Origin: VFMC01 sp044359565 | GTDB taxonomy: Bacteria > Actinomycetota > Acidimicrobiia > Acidimicrobiales > Ilumatobacteraceae | Length of the DNA stretch: 64,000 bases | Assembly (NCBI GenBank): GCA_044359565.1 | Contig: JBIKLX010000003.1 | Coordinates: 3,437 to 67,436 of the forward strand | Direction of reading: 5' to 3' | Shown: positions 25,738 to 34,493 of the stretch, piece by piece | Layout: each line of letters starts with the position of its first letter | How positions within the stretch are numbered: the first letter of the stretch is position 1 | Notes under the pieces: generated by a model | The model's database searches: none | Told to the model about the DNA's origin: nothing | Seen by the model: the letters and a program-made list of their open reading frames with translations, nothing else | Position numbers and translations under genes: made by a program

Positions 25738-26238
25738 GTGGCGATCGCTCCCCTTCCGGCGCCGTCGGTCGACGACCGCGAACGAGTCCGTCGGCTCTTG
25801 GGCCGCGAGCCGCTCGGCGCCTATGAGGTGGTCGTACGCGACGTGGCTGGCGACCCGGTGGTGCTGCGCAACGCAGCCCTGCTCGACGACGGCACCCCGA
25901 TGCCCACCCGCTACTGGCTGGTGGGTCACGCCGAGGTGGTGGCCGTCAGCAGGCTCGAGGCGGCCGGGGCGGTGCGCCGCGCCGAGGCCGAGCTCGACCC
26001 GGAAGCCGTCGCCGACGCGCACCGTCGCTATGCAGCCGAACGCGACGCCACCATCGACCCCGGCCATCAGGGTCCGCGCCCCTTCGGCGGGGTCGCCGGC
26101 ACCCGTCGGGGCGTGAAATGCCTTCACGCCCACTACGCCTGGTACCTCGCGGGAGGCGATGACCCCATCGGCCGCTGGGTGGCCGACCGCCTCGCCGAGG
26201 CCGGTGTCGCCACGACGACGCGGGTGGAGGCACGATGA
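25738..26238 (+). CDS. DUF501 family protein
   Basis: This 166-aa protein belongs to the actinobacterial DUF501 family. The diagnostic C-terminal segments are seen: PRPFGGVAGTRRGVKCLHAH and YAWYLAGGDDPIGRWVADRL. Its function is unknown. In most actinomycetes it sits between a DivIC/FtsB-like septum protein and a Ppx/GppA phosphatase. Here the septum gene is missing and the next gene looks like half of a Ppx/GppA protein. The start is a GTG only 11 nt after coxG. Confidence 0.88.
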   Translation: MAIAPLPAPSVDDRERVRRLLGREPLGAYEVVVRDVAGDPVVLRNAALLDDGTPMPTRYWLVGHAEVVAVSRLEAAGAVRRAEAELDPEAVADAHRRYAAERDATIDPGHQGPRPFGGVAGTRRGVKCLHAHYAWYLAGGDDPIGRWVADRLAEAGVATTTRVEAR

Positions 26239-26732
26239 CCACGGAGACGTCAACCACCGCTGTCGTCACCCTGGCCACCCATGCGCTCGTGATCGACCTG
26301 CACACCGCCGACCCGGGCGATCGGCTCAGCCGCGAGCTCCCCATCGGCATCGACCTGCTGCTACGCCAGCACCTCTTGAGCGATCCGCCTCGGCCCGAGG
26401 AACTCACCAACGCCATCGGCTCGGTGGCCGACCACATCGACGACCTCGTCATCGAACGACCCGATCTGCTCGGTGCTGCGGTGCATCTCCGTGGCCCGCT
26501 GGCCGAAGCGGTCGCGGCCGTCGAGCACGGCGGCGAGCCACCCCTGCCGTTCGTGCTCGAGCGTGGCGCGGCCGAAGACGTCTTTCGCACCCTCGCCACC
26601 GAGGCCGCCGCCCAGCGTCGGCTCAACCCGGGTCTGCCAACCGACCTCGTCGATTCGGTGGTGGCCGGGTGCTGCACCGTGGTCGGTGTGATGCGCCGCC
26701 TCCAACTCGCCGACGTTACGGTGAGCCGATGA
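26235..26732 (+). CDS. Half-length Ppx/GppA-like protein, catalytically degenerate
   Basis: This 165-aa protein has no obvious annotation but reads like the second domain of an exopolyphosphatase/pppGpp phosphatase. LPIGIDLLLRQHLLSDPPRP matches the usual IGAVRLTE-x-FL-x-SDPP region. FVLERGAAEDVFRTLATEAA and NPGLPTDLVDSVVAGCCTVV match the family's end (NPGLxxxRADVIVGGCxVL). The first actin-like half and the DIGGGSTE loop are absent, so it should not hydrolyse phosphate chains. It keeps the family's position next to DUF501, with an ATGA overlap on both sides. The assignment is my inference. Confidence 0.65.
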   Translation: MTTETSTTAVVTLATHALVIDLHTADPGDRLSRELPIGIDLLLRQHLLSDPPRPEELTNAIGSVADHIDDLVIERPDLLGAAVHLRGPLAEAVAAVEHGGEPPLPFVLERGAAEDVFRTLATEAAAQRRLNPGLPTDLVDSVVAGCCTVVGVMRRLQLADVTVSR

Positions 26733-27358
26733 GCAGCACCGGGCACCCCTCGCTGCCGCCGGCGGCGGGTCTGCGTCTCTACGGCCAGCGGGTGATGCTG
26801 CGTCCGCTCAGCCCCGCCGACTTCCCGCAGTGGTCGGAGGTCCGCGTGCGCAACGAGGACTGGCTGGTGCCGTGGGAACCCACCCGGCTCACCCGCCTGG
26901 CCGACCCGACCCGGTCGCGCGACGCCTTCAGCGCACGGTGCGCAGCACGCGACCGCGAGCGCCACGCCGGCCTCGCGTACGGCTTCGGACTGTTCGTCGA
27001 CAACTTCTTCGCCGGCGAGATCAACCTCAACTCCATCAGCCGCGGCGCTATGCAGGGCGGCACCGTCGGCTACTGGATCGACCAGGCGCGGGCCGGCAAC
27101 GGGTACATCGCCGAGAGCGTGCTGGTGCTCATCCGGTTCGCGTTCGACGAACTGCACCTGCACCGGCTCGAGATCTGCATCGTGCCGCGCAACACCAACA
27201 GTCGACGGGTGATGGAGAAACTGCGCATCCGCGAAGAAGGTGTCGCGCAGCGGTTCCTCGAGATCAACGGCGTGTGGGAAGACCACATCCGCTATGGCAT
27301 CACGGTGGAGGAGTGGCAGCAGCGCCGCAACGAACTCCTCTCCGTGTGGATCAGTTAG
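26729..27358 (+). CDS. GNAT acetyltransferase (RimJ/RimL-like)
   Basis: This 209-aa N-acetyltransferase of the GNAT fold has VGYWIDQARAGNGYIAESVL, which contains the acetyl-CoA pyrophosphate loop, and LEICIVPRNTNSRRVMEKLR. This is the arrangement of RimJ/RimL-type protein N-terminal acetyltransferases. The target is not known. The start ATG overlaps the previous stop. Confidence 0.87.
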   Translation: MSSTGHPSLPPAAGLRLYGQRVMLRPLSPADFPQWSEVRVRNEDWLVPWEPTRLTRLADPTRSRDAFSARCAARDRERHAGLAYGFGLFVDNFFAGEINLNSISRGAMQGGTVGYWIDQARAGNGYIAESVLVLIRFAFDELHLHRLEICIVPRNTNSRRVMEKLRIREEGVAQRFLEINGVWEDHIRYGITVEEWQQRRNELLSVWIS

Positions 27359-27365
27359 CCGCCGA

Positions 27366-27677
27366 TCACTCGGCGACGAGGCGGAAGGCCTGCGCCTTCG
27401 CCTTGCGCACCGCGCTGCGCCGCTTCCACATCTTCGTCTTCCAGTGACGCACCGGACGGCGGGCCGCATCGGCCTTCGCCCGCTCGGCATCGTGGTGATG
27501 CAACGGCACCCACGCCCGGCCAGGCTCGTGCACCTCGTCGGGAGCCGACCCGGCACTTACCTGGCTCGCCACCGCGTGCAGCTCGCTGTTGATGCGATGC
27601 CGCTCGTTGTGGGCGTGCGCCCGCAGGTCCATCTTCGGTGGCGGTGCCACTTCCTGACTGCGATGACGACTGCTCAT
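27366..27677 (-). CDS. Small basic hypothetical protein
   Basis: This 103-aa protein is very rich in Arg, Lys and His. A segment MDLRAHAHNERHRINSELHA is followed by a basic C-terminal half, WKTKMWKRRSAVRKAKAQ. There is no membrane segment and no known domain. The ATG at 27677 is preceded by GGAGG at 6 nt, which supports real translation and argues against an upstream start at 27734. It is convergent with the GNAT gene, 7 nt apart. Confidence 0.65.
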   Translation of the reverse strand: MSSRHRSQEVAPPPKMDLRAHAHNERHRINSELHAVASQVSAGSAPDEVHEPGRAWVPLHHHDAERAKADAARRPVRHWKTKMWKRRSAVRKAKAQAFRLVAE

Positions 27678-27814
27678 CTGGTACCTCCGTTGTCTCTCGG
27701 AACGTACGGGCTGATGTGCCTCCCGTGATCGCACGGTAAACCCATCGGCCGGATCGCGACAGGGCCTTTCGGTAACAATCGTGCGCGGTTTTGATCACCC
27801 TCCGCGGTGGGCGA

Positions 27815-28618
27815 TCAGGCCGGCTTCGACGAGATCTTCTTCGCCAGCGCAGCCAATCGCTCGGCAAACCAGGGTTGGCGCGTGCTCCACACCTGCGGGT
27901 CGAGTTCGCGCTTCACCGCGGCCGGATGGGTATCGACGTCGGCCATCGCCTGGATGGTCTTCTTCACTTCGATCACCAACTCGCGCGGCGCCGACGCGGC
28001 GCGACCCGCCATCTGGCGCGCCACGACCAGCAACTGGTCGTCGTCGACACAGCGGTGCACCAGACCCACCCGCTCGGCTTCGGCGCCGTCCATCACCTCG
28101 CCGAACACCACACCGGCGAACGTCGCCTGCGGGCCGACGATGCGGCGCAGCATCCACGTGTGCCCACCGCCGGGATGGATACCGATCTGCAGGAAGCGGG
28201 TGTCGAATCGGGCCCTGCGGGCGGCGAGGCGCAGGTCGCAGCCGAGCGCGAGGTTCATCCCGGCGCCGACGGCCGCGCCGTTCACTGCGGCGATGGTGGG
28301 CAGTGGGCTGCGGGCGATGCGCAGGAACCCTTCGTAGATGGAACCGAGGCTCTCCTCGGTGGCCTCGGCCAGGTTGCCCAGGTTGGCGCCCGCACAGAAC
28401 GCCGGAGCAGTTCCGGTGACCACCACGGCACCCACCGTCGGATCGGCCTCGATGCGGTCCATCGCCGCCACGATCTCGGCCACCAGTGGTGCAGTGAGCG
28501 TGTTGCGTTCGATGGGATTGTTCAAGGTGAGCGTCGCAACCTGCGGGCCACCCGCGGCCTGCTCGGGATCGGCAGGCGTGAGTTCGACGAGGACCAACGG
28601 GCTGGATGCATCAGACAT
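27815..28618 (-). CDS. Crotonase-fold protein lacking both catalytic glutamates
   Basis: This 267-aa member of the enoyl-CoA hydratase/isomerase superfamily has the oxyanion-hole segments FCAGANL and NGAAVGAGMNLALGCDL. At the position of the first catalytic Glu (ELA in rat hydratase) it has Asn (MNLAL), and at the second (QPE) it has Phe (TRFLQIG). Classical hydration is therefore unlikely, and an isomerase, hydrolase or other CoA reaction is possible. The ATG at 28618 is chosen; it is divergent from the hypothetical gene at 28669. Confidence 0.85.
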   Translation of the reverse strand: MSDASSPLVLVELTPADPEQAAGGPQVATLTLNNPIERNTLTAPLVAEIVAAMDRIEADPTVGAVVVTGTAPAFCAGANLGNLAEATEESLGSIYEGFLRIARSPLPTIAAVNGAAVGAGMNLALGCDLRLAARRARFDTRFLQIGIHPGGGHTWMLRRIVGPQATFAGVVFGEVMDGAEAERVGLVHRCVDDDQLLVVARQMAGRAASAPRELVIEVKKTIQAMADVDTHPAAVKRELDPQVWSTRQPWFAERLAALAKKISSKPA

Positions 28619-28668
28619 GGGGCGATTCTGCCACGGCCCTGCCACCCGAGGGGTAGCGTCGCCCACGC

Positions 28669-29280
28669 ATGCTCGACCACATCTTCACCGACGCGATCGG
28701 CGCGCTGCGCGAGGCCTTCGAGGCAGCGTTCCTCGAGCGGCAGGCCTTCGAGGAACACTTCCAGGCCGATGTGCTGTTGGGCGACCTCACGTGGGAGACC
28801 AGTTACGGACTGCCCGGCGAAGGGCTGCCGCCCCGCGTGGTGGCGCACATCACCTTCGACTGGCCCACATGGAGCCAGACCGCGTACCGGCGCTGGTACG
28901 TCGACGAGATCCTCGAGCAGCTCCCTGCCATCGAGATCGAGATCGTGCTGCGCATCCAGCGCCTCAGCGAGCAGCCTTCACCGACCCTGCTGGCCGACAT
29001 CGCGCCCGATACCAGTCCACTCATCGGCGACGGCCGCCTCGAGCGGGCGGGCACCACGGTGGAGATCACCTATGCCGACGACCCCGACGAGCAACCCCAG
29101 TATGCGATGGAGGTCACCTACGAAGGCCTGTACGAACTGGCCGAGCCCACCCTCGCCGATGGTTCGAGCCAGCTGCTCGACGAGCACTTCGGAGCGTTGG
29201 GTGGTTGGGTGGCCTCCACGCTGGTTCGCCTCGGCGATCTGAAGTTGCAGTTCCTTCCGGCCGACGACGAAGGCGACTGA
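28669..29280 (+). CDS. Conserved-looking hypothetical protein
   Basis: I do not recognise this 203-aa protein. It is acidic, soluble, and without signal peptide or membrane segment. Segments LTWETSYGLPGEGLPPRV, ITFDWPTWSQTAYRRWYV and VEITYADDPDEQPQYAMEV suggest an alpha/beta fold. It lies between two crotonase-fold genes, divergent from the first and 18 nt upstream of the second in the same direction, so an operon with the second is likely. Confidence 0.7.
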   Translation: MLDHIFTDAIGALREAFEAAFLERQAFEEHFQADVLLGDLTWETSYGLPGEGLPPRVVAHITFDWPTWSQTAYRRWYVDEILEQLPAIEIEIVLRIQRLSEQPSPTLLADIAPDTSPLIGDGRLERAGTTVEITYADDPDEQPQYAMEVTYEGLYELAEPTLADGSSQLLDEHFGALGGWVASTLVRLGDLKLQFLPADDEGD

Positions 29281-29298
29281 CGCGCGAGGATCGCGCCC

Positions 29299-30075
29299 AT
29301 GTCCGTCGTGCTGCTCGAGGTGAGCGATCGCATCGCCACCATCACCCTCAACCGTCCTGAAGCCCGCAACGCCCTGTCGAGCGAGGTGTTGCGACTGCTC
29401 CCCGAGGCGATGCGGTCAGCCGACGCCAACGACGACGTCGACGTCATCGTGCTCACCGGCGCCGACCCGGCGTTCTGCGCCGGGCTCGACCTGAAAGAAC
29501 TGGGTTCCACCGGCCGCAACCTCGGCGGTACCGGTGCCGACGGCGGCGTGAACGCGTCGGGGGTGCGCGGCCCGTTCCCCGGACTCACCAAACCACTCAT
29601 CGGCGCAGTGAACGGGGTGGCCGTCACGGGCGGGTTCGAACTCGCCCTCAACTGCGACTTCCTGGTGGCCTCGGAGCGGGCGAAATTCGGCGACACCCAT
29701 ACACGGGTGGGCGTGATGCCGGGTTGGGGCCTCACGGTGCTGTTGTCGCAAGCCATCGGCGTGCGCCGGGCGCGTGAGATGAGCTTCACCGGCAACTTCT
29801 TGTCGGCCGACGAGGCGCTGCAGTGGGGCCTGGTCAACCACGTCGTGCCGCACGACGAGTTGCTGCCGTTCACCCGGTCGCTCGCCACCGACATCATCGG
29901 CAACGACCAACCGGGGGTGCGCCACATCCGCGGCACCTATGCCGCCATCAACGCCGACGAGGCAGGGTGGGCCACCGAGGCAGCCGACGGGCGGGCCTGG
30001 CAGCGGGCGAACTTCAGCCCCGAGCGGGTGGCCGAGCGTCGCGCCGCCATCCAGGCGCGCGGCCGCCAGCAGTAG
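29299..30075 (+). CDS. Enoyl-CoA hydratase/isomerase family protein
   Basis: This 258-aa crotonase-fold enzyme starts with ITLNRPEARNALSSEV and has FCAGLDL and NGVAVTGGFELALNCD. The first catalytic Glu is present (FELAL). The second position holds His (DTHTRVG), as in many actinobacterial EchA paralogues. It probably acts on an acyl-CoA double bond in fatty acid or amino acid breakdown. Its last 62 nt overlap the convergent LPNTG-protein gene. Confidence 0.87.
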   Translation: MSVVLLEVSDRIATITLNRPEARNALSSEVLRLLPEAMRSADANDDVDVIVLTGADPAFCAGLDLKELGSTGRNLGGTGADGGVNASGVRGPFPGLTKPLIGAVNGVAVTGGFELALNCDFLVASERAKFGDTHTRVGVMPGWGLTVLLSQAIGVRRAREMSFTGNFLSADEALQWGLVNHVVPHDELLPFTRSLATDIIGNDQPGVRHIRGTYAAINADEAGWATEAADGRAWQRANFSPERVAERRAAIQARGRQQ

Positions 30076-30607
30076 CGGGCCGGGGCCGGCCCAGTCGCAC
30101 GGCCACCAGCCCGAGTGCCAGGCTCGCCGCACCGATCTCACCGGCGAGGAGACCGAGCCCACCGGTGTTCGGCAGGTCCTTCGCAGGAACCGGTACCGGT
30201 GCCTCCGAGGCCACCGCGGCACAGCGGTCGATCACCACCGACACGCCTGACACCACCACCTCGACCGTGCCGCTGTAGCGCAACTGCACCGCGCCGCCGG
30301 GCACCACGGTACCCGGACCTGCGGCAGTGCCTCCGACGGTGACGGTGACGACGTGGGCGCTGCCGTCGGCCGCCAGACCGTCGGCCGACACACCAACGGT
30401 GCGCAATCGCTCGCCCGATGCCGGTGCGGCCACGGCCAGGCCGGTGTCGGCGGACACGGCGGCTGCACCGAGCGACACCGCGCCGGTCCACATCAACGTC
30501 TCGCGGGCGCACACCTCGGCCTGCCCGGACGAGGCCCGGGCAACGCTCGGCCACGACAACAGCACGCACCACCCGGTGACCACCAGCACAGCGGACAGCG
30601 GCCGCAT
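30014..30607 (-). CDS. Small LPXTG-type surface protein
   Basis: This 197-aa precursor has an N-terminal signal sequence (MRPLSAVLVVTGWCVLLSWP, then SVARASSG). A mature part of about 120 residues carries two cysteines (33 and 129) and beta-strand-like repeats. The sorting signal LPNTG is at residues 145-149, followed by a hydrophobic segment LALGLVAVRL and a basic tail. This is the layout of a sortase substrate anchored to peptidoglycan. The tail after the span is unusually long. No sortase gene is in the window. The start overlaps the stop of the SGNH hydrolase gene (ATGA), so the two are likely translated together. Confidence 0.72.
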   Translation of the reverse strand: MRPLSAVLVVTGWCVLLSWPSVARASSGQAEVCARETLMWTGAVSLGAAAVSADTGLAVAAPASGERLRTVGVSADGLAADGSAHVVTVTVGGTAAGPGTVVPGGAVQLRYSGTVEVVVSGVSVVIDRCAAVASEAPVPVPAKDLPNTGGLGLLAGEIGAASLALGLVAVRLGRPRPATAGGRAPGWRRDARPPARG

Positions 30608-31632
30608 CACAGTGCCGCACCCCGTTCGCGCAGCGCGGCGCGCACGACCTCGGTGATGTCGAGCGCCAGGATCTCGGCGCCCGCCACGTTCAGGTGGAAG
30701 CCGTCGTCGGCGCGCACGTCCTTACCCTGGCCGTCGCGGGGGTCGATCCGGTACTCGGCGTAGCCGCCCTCGTTGCCCGAGAAGCGCTGCCAGGTGTCGA
30801 CGTAGCGAACCCCGGGGCGTTTGGCGACCTCTGCCCGCACCACCTCGTCCTGCACCTGCAACCGCGCCGTGAAGTCGGGGTCCTTGGCGTTGGGGATGCC
30901 CACCCACACCAGCGTGCGTCCCTCGGCGGCGAGCAGGTCCATGGCCGCGCCGACGCGGGCCCCGTACTCGGCCCGCCACTCGACGTCGCCGCCCTCCTCG
31001 CCGGTGGGTACCCCTACGAGCACCTTCTCCGAGACGTCGGTGATTGCCTGGGCGTCGTTGCCGCCGAACGTCACGACGACGATGTCGGGGTCGGCGGCCG
31101 GCACCACCGCGGCCATGTGCGCCGGCCAGTCGAAGTAGTCGGGGCGCGACAGACCCGACGACACCTTGTAGTCGAGTTGAGTGGTGACGATCCCGGTCTC
31201 GTTCATCAGCGTCTCGAGGTACGGGCCGAACGCGCCTGCATCGGAGTCGCCCAGGATGAGCAGCCGCGCCGGGTTGTCGGGTGTGGGCGGGGGCTGGGCG
31301 AGGATCGGTGTCGTCGACTCGCTCACGTCGGTGACCGCCGGCGCTGCGGTATCCACGACCACGCCGGTGTCGACCGGTGCGGCCGCCGAATCGCCGTCGC
31401 TGCCGAACAACGCGTCGACCAGCTGGATCGCACCGATGACCAGCACGGCCAGCACGCCGAGCGCCGCCAGGCGGCGCACCAGGTAGCGCTGGCGGCTCAC
31501 CCGCCGGCCCGGCTGTGGTCGAGCCGCCGACCCGGTGGACGGAGCGAACCAGGTGTCGTCGTCGGACGCCGTGTCGAGCAACTCGTCGGGCACGTCGGGG
31601 AGGGGCGCGTCGGGCGCGTCGAGAGGCTCCAT
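30607..31632 (-). CDS. Membrane-anchored SGNH hydrolase (DUF459-like)
   Basis: This 341-aa protein has a cytoplasmic acidic N-terminus, one membrane span (ALGVLAVLVIGAIQLVDALF) and an extracellular SGNH/GDSL-type domain. Block I is LLILGDSDAG, the Asn block is VTFGGNDAQ and the Asp-His block is DGFHLN. DUF459-type proteins of this kind are thought to act on O-acyl groups of cell-surface polymers. The ATG at 31632 is chosen; an ATG at 31701 would add 23 residues. It overlaps the LPNTG-protein gene downstream, and their co-translation suggests a shared role at the cell wall. Confidence 0.8.
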   Translation of the reverse strand: MEPLDAPDAPLPDVPDELLDTASDDDTWFAPSTGSAARPQPGRRVSRQRYLVRRLAALGVLAVLVIGAIQLVDALFGSDGDSAAAPVDTGVVVDTAAPAVTDVSESTTPILAQPPPTPDNPARLLILGDSDAGAFGPYLETLMNETGIVTTQLDYKVSSGLSRPDYFDWPAHMAAVVPAADPDIVVVTFGGNDAQAITDVSEKVLVGVPTGEEGGDVEWRAEYGARVGAAMDLLAAEGRTLVWVGIPNAKDPDFTARLQVQDEVVRAEVAKRPGVRYVDTWQRFSGNEGGYAEYRIDPRDGQGKDVRADDGFHLNVAGAEILALDITEVVRAALRERGAAL

Positions 31633-31747
31633 CGGATCGATCGGGGAAATGTTACGGCGCGGTGCAACGCTGCCGACGTCGCCCGCTCGGATGGGTAGCA
31701 TGGCTCATGGAAATCCTTCCATCACCAACACTCCTAGGGGGAGACCA

Positions 31748-32767
31748 ATGATCAAGAGCAAGCGCGTCATGGCGCTCGCACTCGTCGCTTCGCTCGGCCT
31801 CGTCGCCGCAGCCTGCGGCGACGACAGCGACTCGGGTTCGGGCAGCAGCGACTTCCTCGCCGGCATCGCATTCGATACCGGTGGTCGCGGCGACGGCACC
31901 TTCAACGACTCGGCTGCCGCCGGTGGCGACAAGGCCAAGACCGACCTCGGTATCGAGCTCAAGGAGCTCGAGGCCACCGTCGACGAAGACCGCAAGGCCA
32001 ACCTCGAGCTGCTCGCCGGCGACGGCGCCAAGGTCGTCGTCGGTGTGGGCTTCATGTTCACCGACCCGATGGGCGAGATCGCCAAGGCCAACCCCAACAT
32101 CACCTTCGGCATCGTCGACTCGGTGGTCGACGCCCCGAACGTGAAGAGCCTCATCTTCGCTGAAGAGCAGGGTTCGTTCCTCGTCGGTGCCGCCGCCGCC
32201 CTCAAGTGCGGTTGCGACAAGATCGGCTTCATCGGCGGCCAGGAGATCGACCTCATCAAGAAGTTCGAGGCCGGCTACACCGCTGGTGCGAAGCAGATCA
32301 ACCCTGACATCACCGTCGAGGTCAAGTACCTCGGGCCCGCCGGCGACAACTCGGCATGGGGCAACGTGGCCGGCGCCAAGGAGATCGCTTCCGGTTGGTA
32401 CGCCGATGGCGTCGAGGTCGTCTACACCGCTGCTGGTGGTTCGGGCGCCGGCACCATCGAGGCCGCCATCGAGGCCGGCAAGTGGGCCGTCGGTGTCGAC
32501 AGCGACCAGTACCTCACCGCTGGTAGCGACGACGCCAAGAAGGTCATCCTCACCTCGATGCTCAAGCGTGTCGACGTGGCCGTGTACGAGACCATCAAGG
32601 CCGTCAAGAACGGCGACACCAAGGGCGGCATCAACGTGTTCGACCTGAAGAACGACGGCGTGGGTTACGCCACCTCCGGTGGCTACATCGACGAGTTCAA
32701 GGATCAGCTCGACGCCTTGAAGAAGGACATCGTCGACGGCAAGATCACGGTGCCCACCGCTCCCTGA
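31748..32767 (+). CDS. BMP-family substrate-binding lipoprotein (nucleoside uptake)
   Basis: This 339-aa lipoprotein has a signal peptide with lipobox and lipid-bearing Cys23 (LVAAACGDD). FNDSAAAGGDKAKTDLGIEL and FIGGQEIDLIKKFEAGYTAG are typical of the Bmp/Med family, whose members bind purine nucleosides. It initiates an ABC importer with the ATPase and two permeases that follow. AGGGGGA precedes the ATG at 31748. The hairpin after it probably leaves this gene expressed more strongly than the membrane components. Confidence 0.9.
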   Translation: MIKSKRVMALALVASLGLVAAACGDDSDSGSGSSDFLAGIAFDTGGRGDGTFNDSAAAGGDKAKTDLGIELKELEATVDEDRKANLELLAGDGAKVVVGVGFMFTDPMGEIAKANPNITFGIVDSVVDAPNVKSLIFAEEQGSFLVGAAAALKCGCDKIGFIGGQEIDLIKKFEAGYTAGAKQINPDITVEVKYLGPAGDNSAWGNVAGAKEIASGWYADGVEVVYTAAGGSGAGTIEAAIEAGKWAVGVDSDQYLTAGSDDAKKVILTSMLKRVDVAVYETIKAVKNGDTKGGINVFDLKNDGVGYATSGGYIDEFKDQLDALKKDIVDGKITVPTAP

Positions 32768-32809
32768 TCGCCTCGGCGTTCGATACCAGTCATCAGCACT
32801 GATCGGCCG

Positions 32810-32837
32810 ATGGCCCGGGGGTTCACCCCCGGGCCAT
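32810..32837 (+). terminator. Perfect hairpin between binding protein and ATPase genes
   Basis: A perfect 12-bp stem (32810-32821 with 32826-32837) has a TTCA loop and is followed by TGCCGTTTTC. It could act as a partial terminator or an mRNA 3'-end stabiliser, as is often seen after binding-protein genes in importer operons. Confidence 0.75.
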
Positions 32838-32924
32838 TGCCGTTTTCGGAGTCATCGCCGGGGCATGTGGAATACTGGCCGGGCTGTCCGTGGCGTGCGG
32901 TCAGTCCGTCACGAGGGGGGATGT

Positions 32925-34493
32925 GTGAGCGAGACGTCGGCACCGTTCGCTGTCGTCCTGGAAGGCATCGGCAAGAGCTTCCCGGGCGTACGAGCCAACT
33001 ACGACATCGACCTGCGCGTGCGGGCCGGCACCATTCATGCCATCGTCGGCGAGAACGGCGCCGGCAAGTCGACGCTGATGAAGACCCTCTACGGGATGCA
33101 TCAGCCCGACGAAGGCACCATCACCGTGAACGGTGCCGAGAAGCACTTCAAGTCGCCCACTGACGCCATCGCCGCAGGCATCGGCATGGTGCACCAGCAC
33201 TTCATGCTGGCCGACAACCTCAGCGTGGTCGAGAACATCATCCTCGGCGCCGAGCCCGTCGGCGGCCGAGGGGTCATCAAGTTCGGCGAGGCCAAGCGCC
33301 TCATCAGCGAGTTGATGGCCTCGCTCGGCGTCGACTTCGACCTCGATGCGCCGGTGAGCGCGCTCGGCATCGGCCAGCGCCAACGGGTCGAGATCTTGAA
33401 GGTGCTCTACCGCGGTGCCCGCATCCTCATCCTCGACGAGCCCACCGCCGTGCTCGTGCCCCAGGAGGTCGACGAACTGTTCGTCACCCTGCGCCGCCTG
33501 GTCGACGACGGCGCCACGGTCATCTTCATCTCACACAAGCTCGACGAGGTGCTGGCGGTGAGCAACGACATCACGGTCATCCGCCAGGGCACGACGGTGG
33601 CCACCACCACCCCGCACGAGGTCGACCGTCGGCAGTTGGCCGAGCTGATGGTGGGCAGCGAACTGCCCGACCCGTCCGGGCGCACCACCACCATCGGCGA
33701 CGAGGTGCTGCTCGAGGTCGACTCTGTCGATGTTGCCGGCGCTGTGAAGGGCGCCAAGCTGGCACTCGAAGCCGTCAGCCTGATCGTGCATTCGGGTGAG
33801 GTGGTGGGCATCGCCGGTGTGGAGGGCAACGGCCAGGCCGAGCTGTGCGAGGCCATCTTGGGCCTCACCCCCATCGTCGCCGCCGCTCCCGGCGACACGG
33901 CACCCCACGGACGGGTGGTGCTGGCCGGCGAGGACGTCACCACGGCACCCACCAGCGAGCGGCTCGGCAAGGGCATCTCGTACATCCCGTTCGACCGCCA
34001 CCGCGAAGGCCTCCTGCTCGATTCGCCGCTGTGGGAGAACACCTTCCTCGGCCGTGAGGACGAGCCAGGCATGTCGAAGGGTCCGTTCCTGCTGCGCAGC
34101 AAGATGGAAGCCGACAGCCGGGCGGTCATCGAGCGCTTTGGAGTGCGCACACCCAGCGAGCAGGTGCCGGCATTCGCCCTCTCGGGCGGCAACCAGCAGA
34201 AGCTCATCGTCGGGCGCGAGATGGCCAGTAAGCCGAAGGTGCTGCTGGCCGCCCACCCCACCCGCGGTGTCGACGTGGGCGCCCAGGCCGCCATCTGGGA
34301 CGAACTGCGCAACGCTCGCGACGCCGGCCTCGGCGTGGTGCTCATCTCGGCCGACCTCGAGGAGTTGATCGGCCTGTCCGACCGCATCCTCGTGATGTTC
34401 GACGGCCGGATCACGGCCTCACTCGACCCCGACACGGTCACCCCCGAACAACTCGGCCTCTACATGACCGGCGAGATGCAGGAGGCATCGTGA
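32925..34493 (+). CDS. Nucleoside-type ABC transporter ATPase (double domain)
   Basis: This 522-aa protein has two ABC domains in the RbsA/YufO arrangement. The first has intact Walker A GENGAGKST (about residues 42-50), LGIGQRQRVEILKVL and LILDEPTAVLVPQE. The second has a degenerate Walker A (GIAGVEGNGQAELCEAI) and LSGGNQQKLIVGREM. Only one site should be fully active, as in other members. The GTG start follows GAGGGGGG. The stop overlaps the first permease. Confidence 0.92.
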   Translation: MSETSAPFAVVLEGIGKSFPGVRANYDIDLRVRAGTIHAIVGENGAGKSTLMKTLYGMHQPDEGTITVNGAEKHFKSPTDAIAAGIGMVHQHFMLADNLSVVENIILGAEPVGGRGVIKFGEAKRLISELMASLGVDFDLDAPVSALGIGQRQRVEILKVLYRGARILILDEPTAVLVPQEVDELFVTLRRLVDDGATVIFISHKLDEVLAVSNDITVIRQGTTVATTTPHEVDRRQLAELMVGSELPDPSGRTTTIGDEVLLEVDSVDVAGAVKGAKLALEAVSLIVHSGEVVGIAGVEGNGQAELCEAILGLTPIVAAAPGDTAPHGRVVLAGEDVTTAPTSERLGKGISYIPFDRHREGLLLDSPLWENTFLGREDEPGMSKGPFLLRSKMEADSRAVIERFGVRTPSEQVPAFALSGGNQQKLIVGREMASKPKVLLAAHPTRGVDVGAQAAIWDELRNARDAGLGVVLISADLEELIGLSDRILVMFDGRITASLDPDTVTPEQLGLYMTGEMQEAS

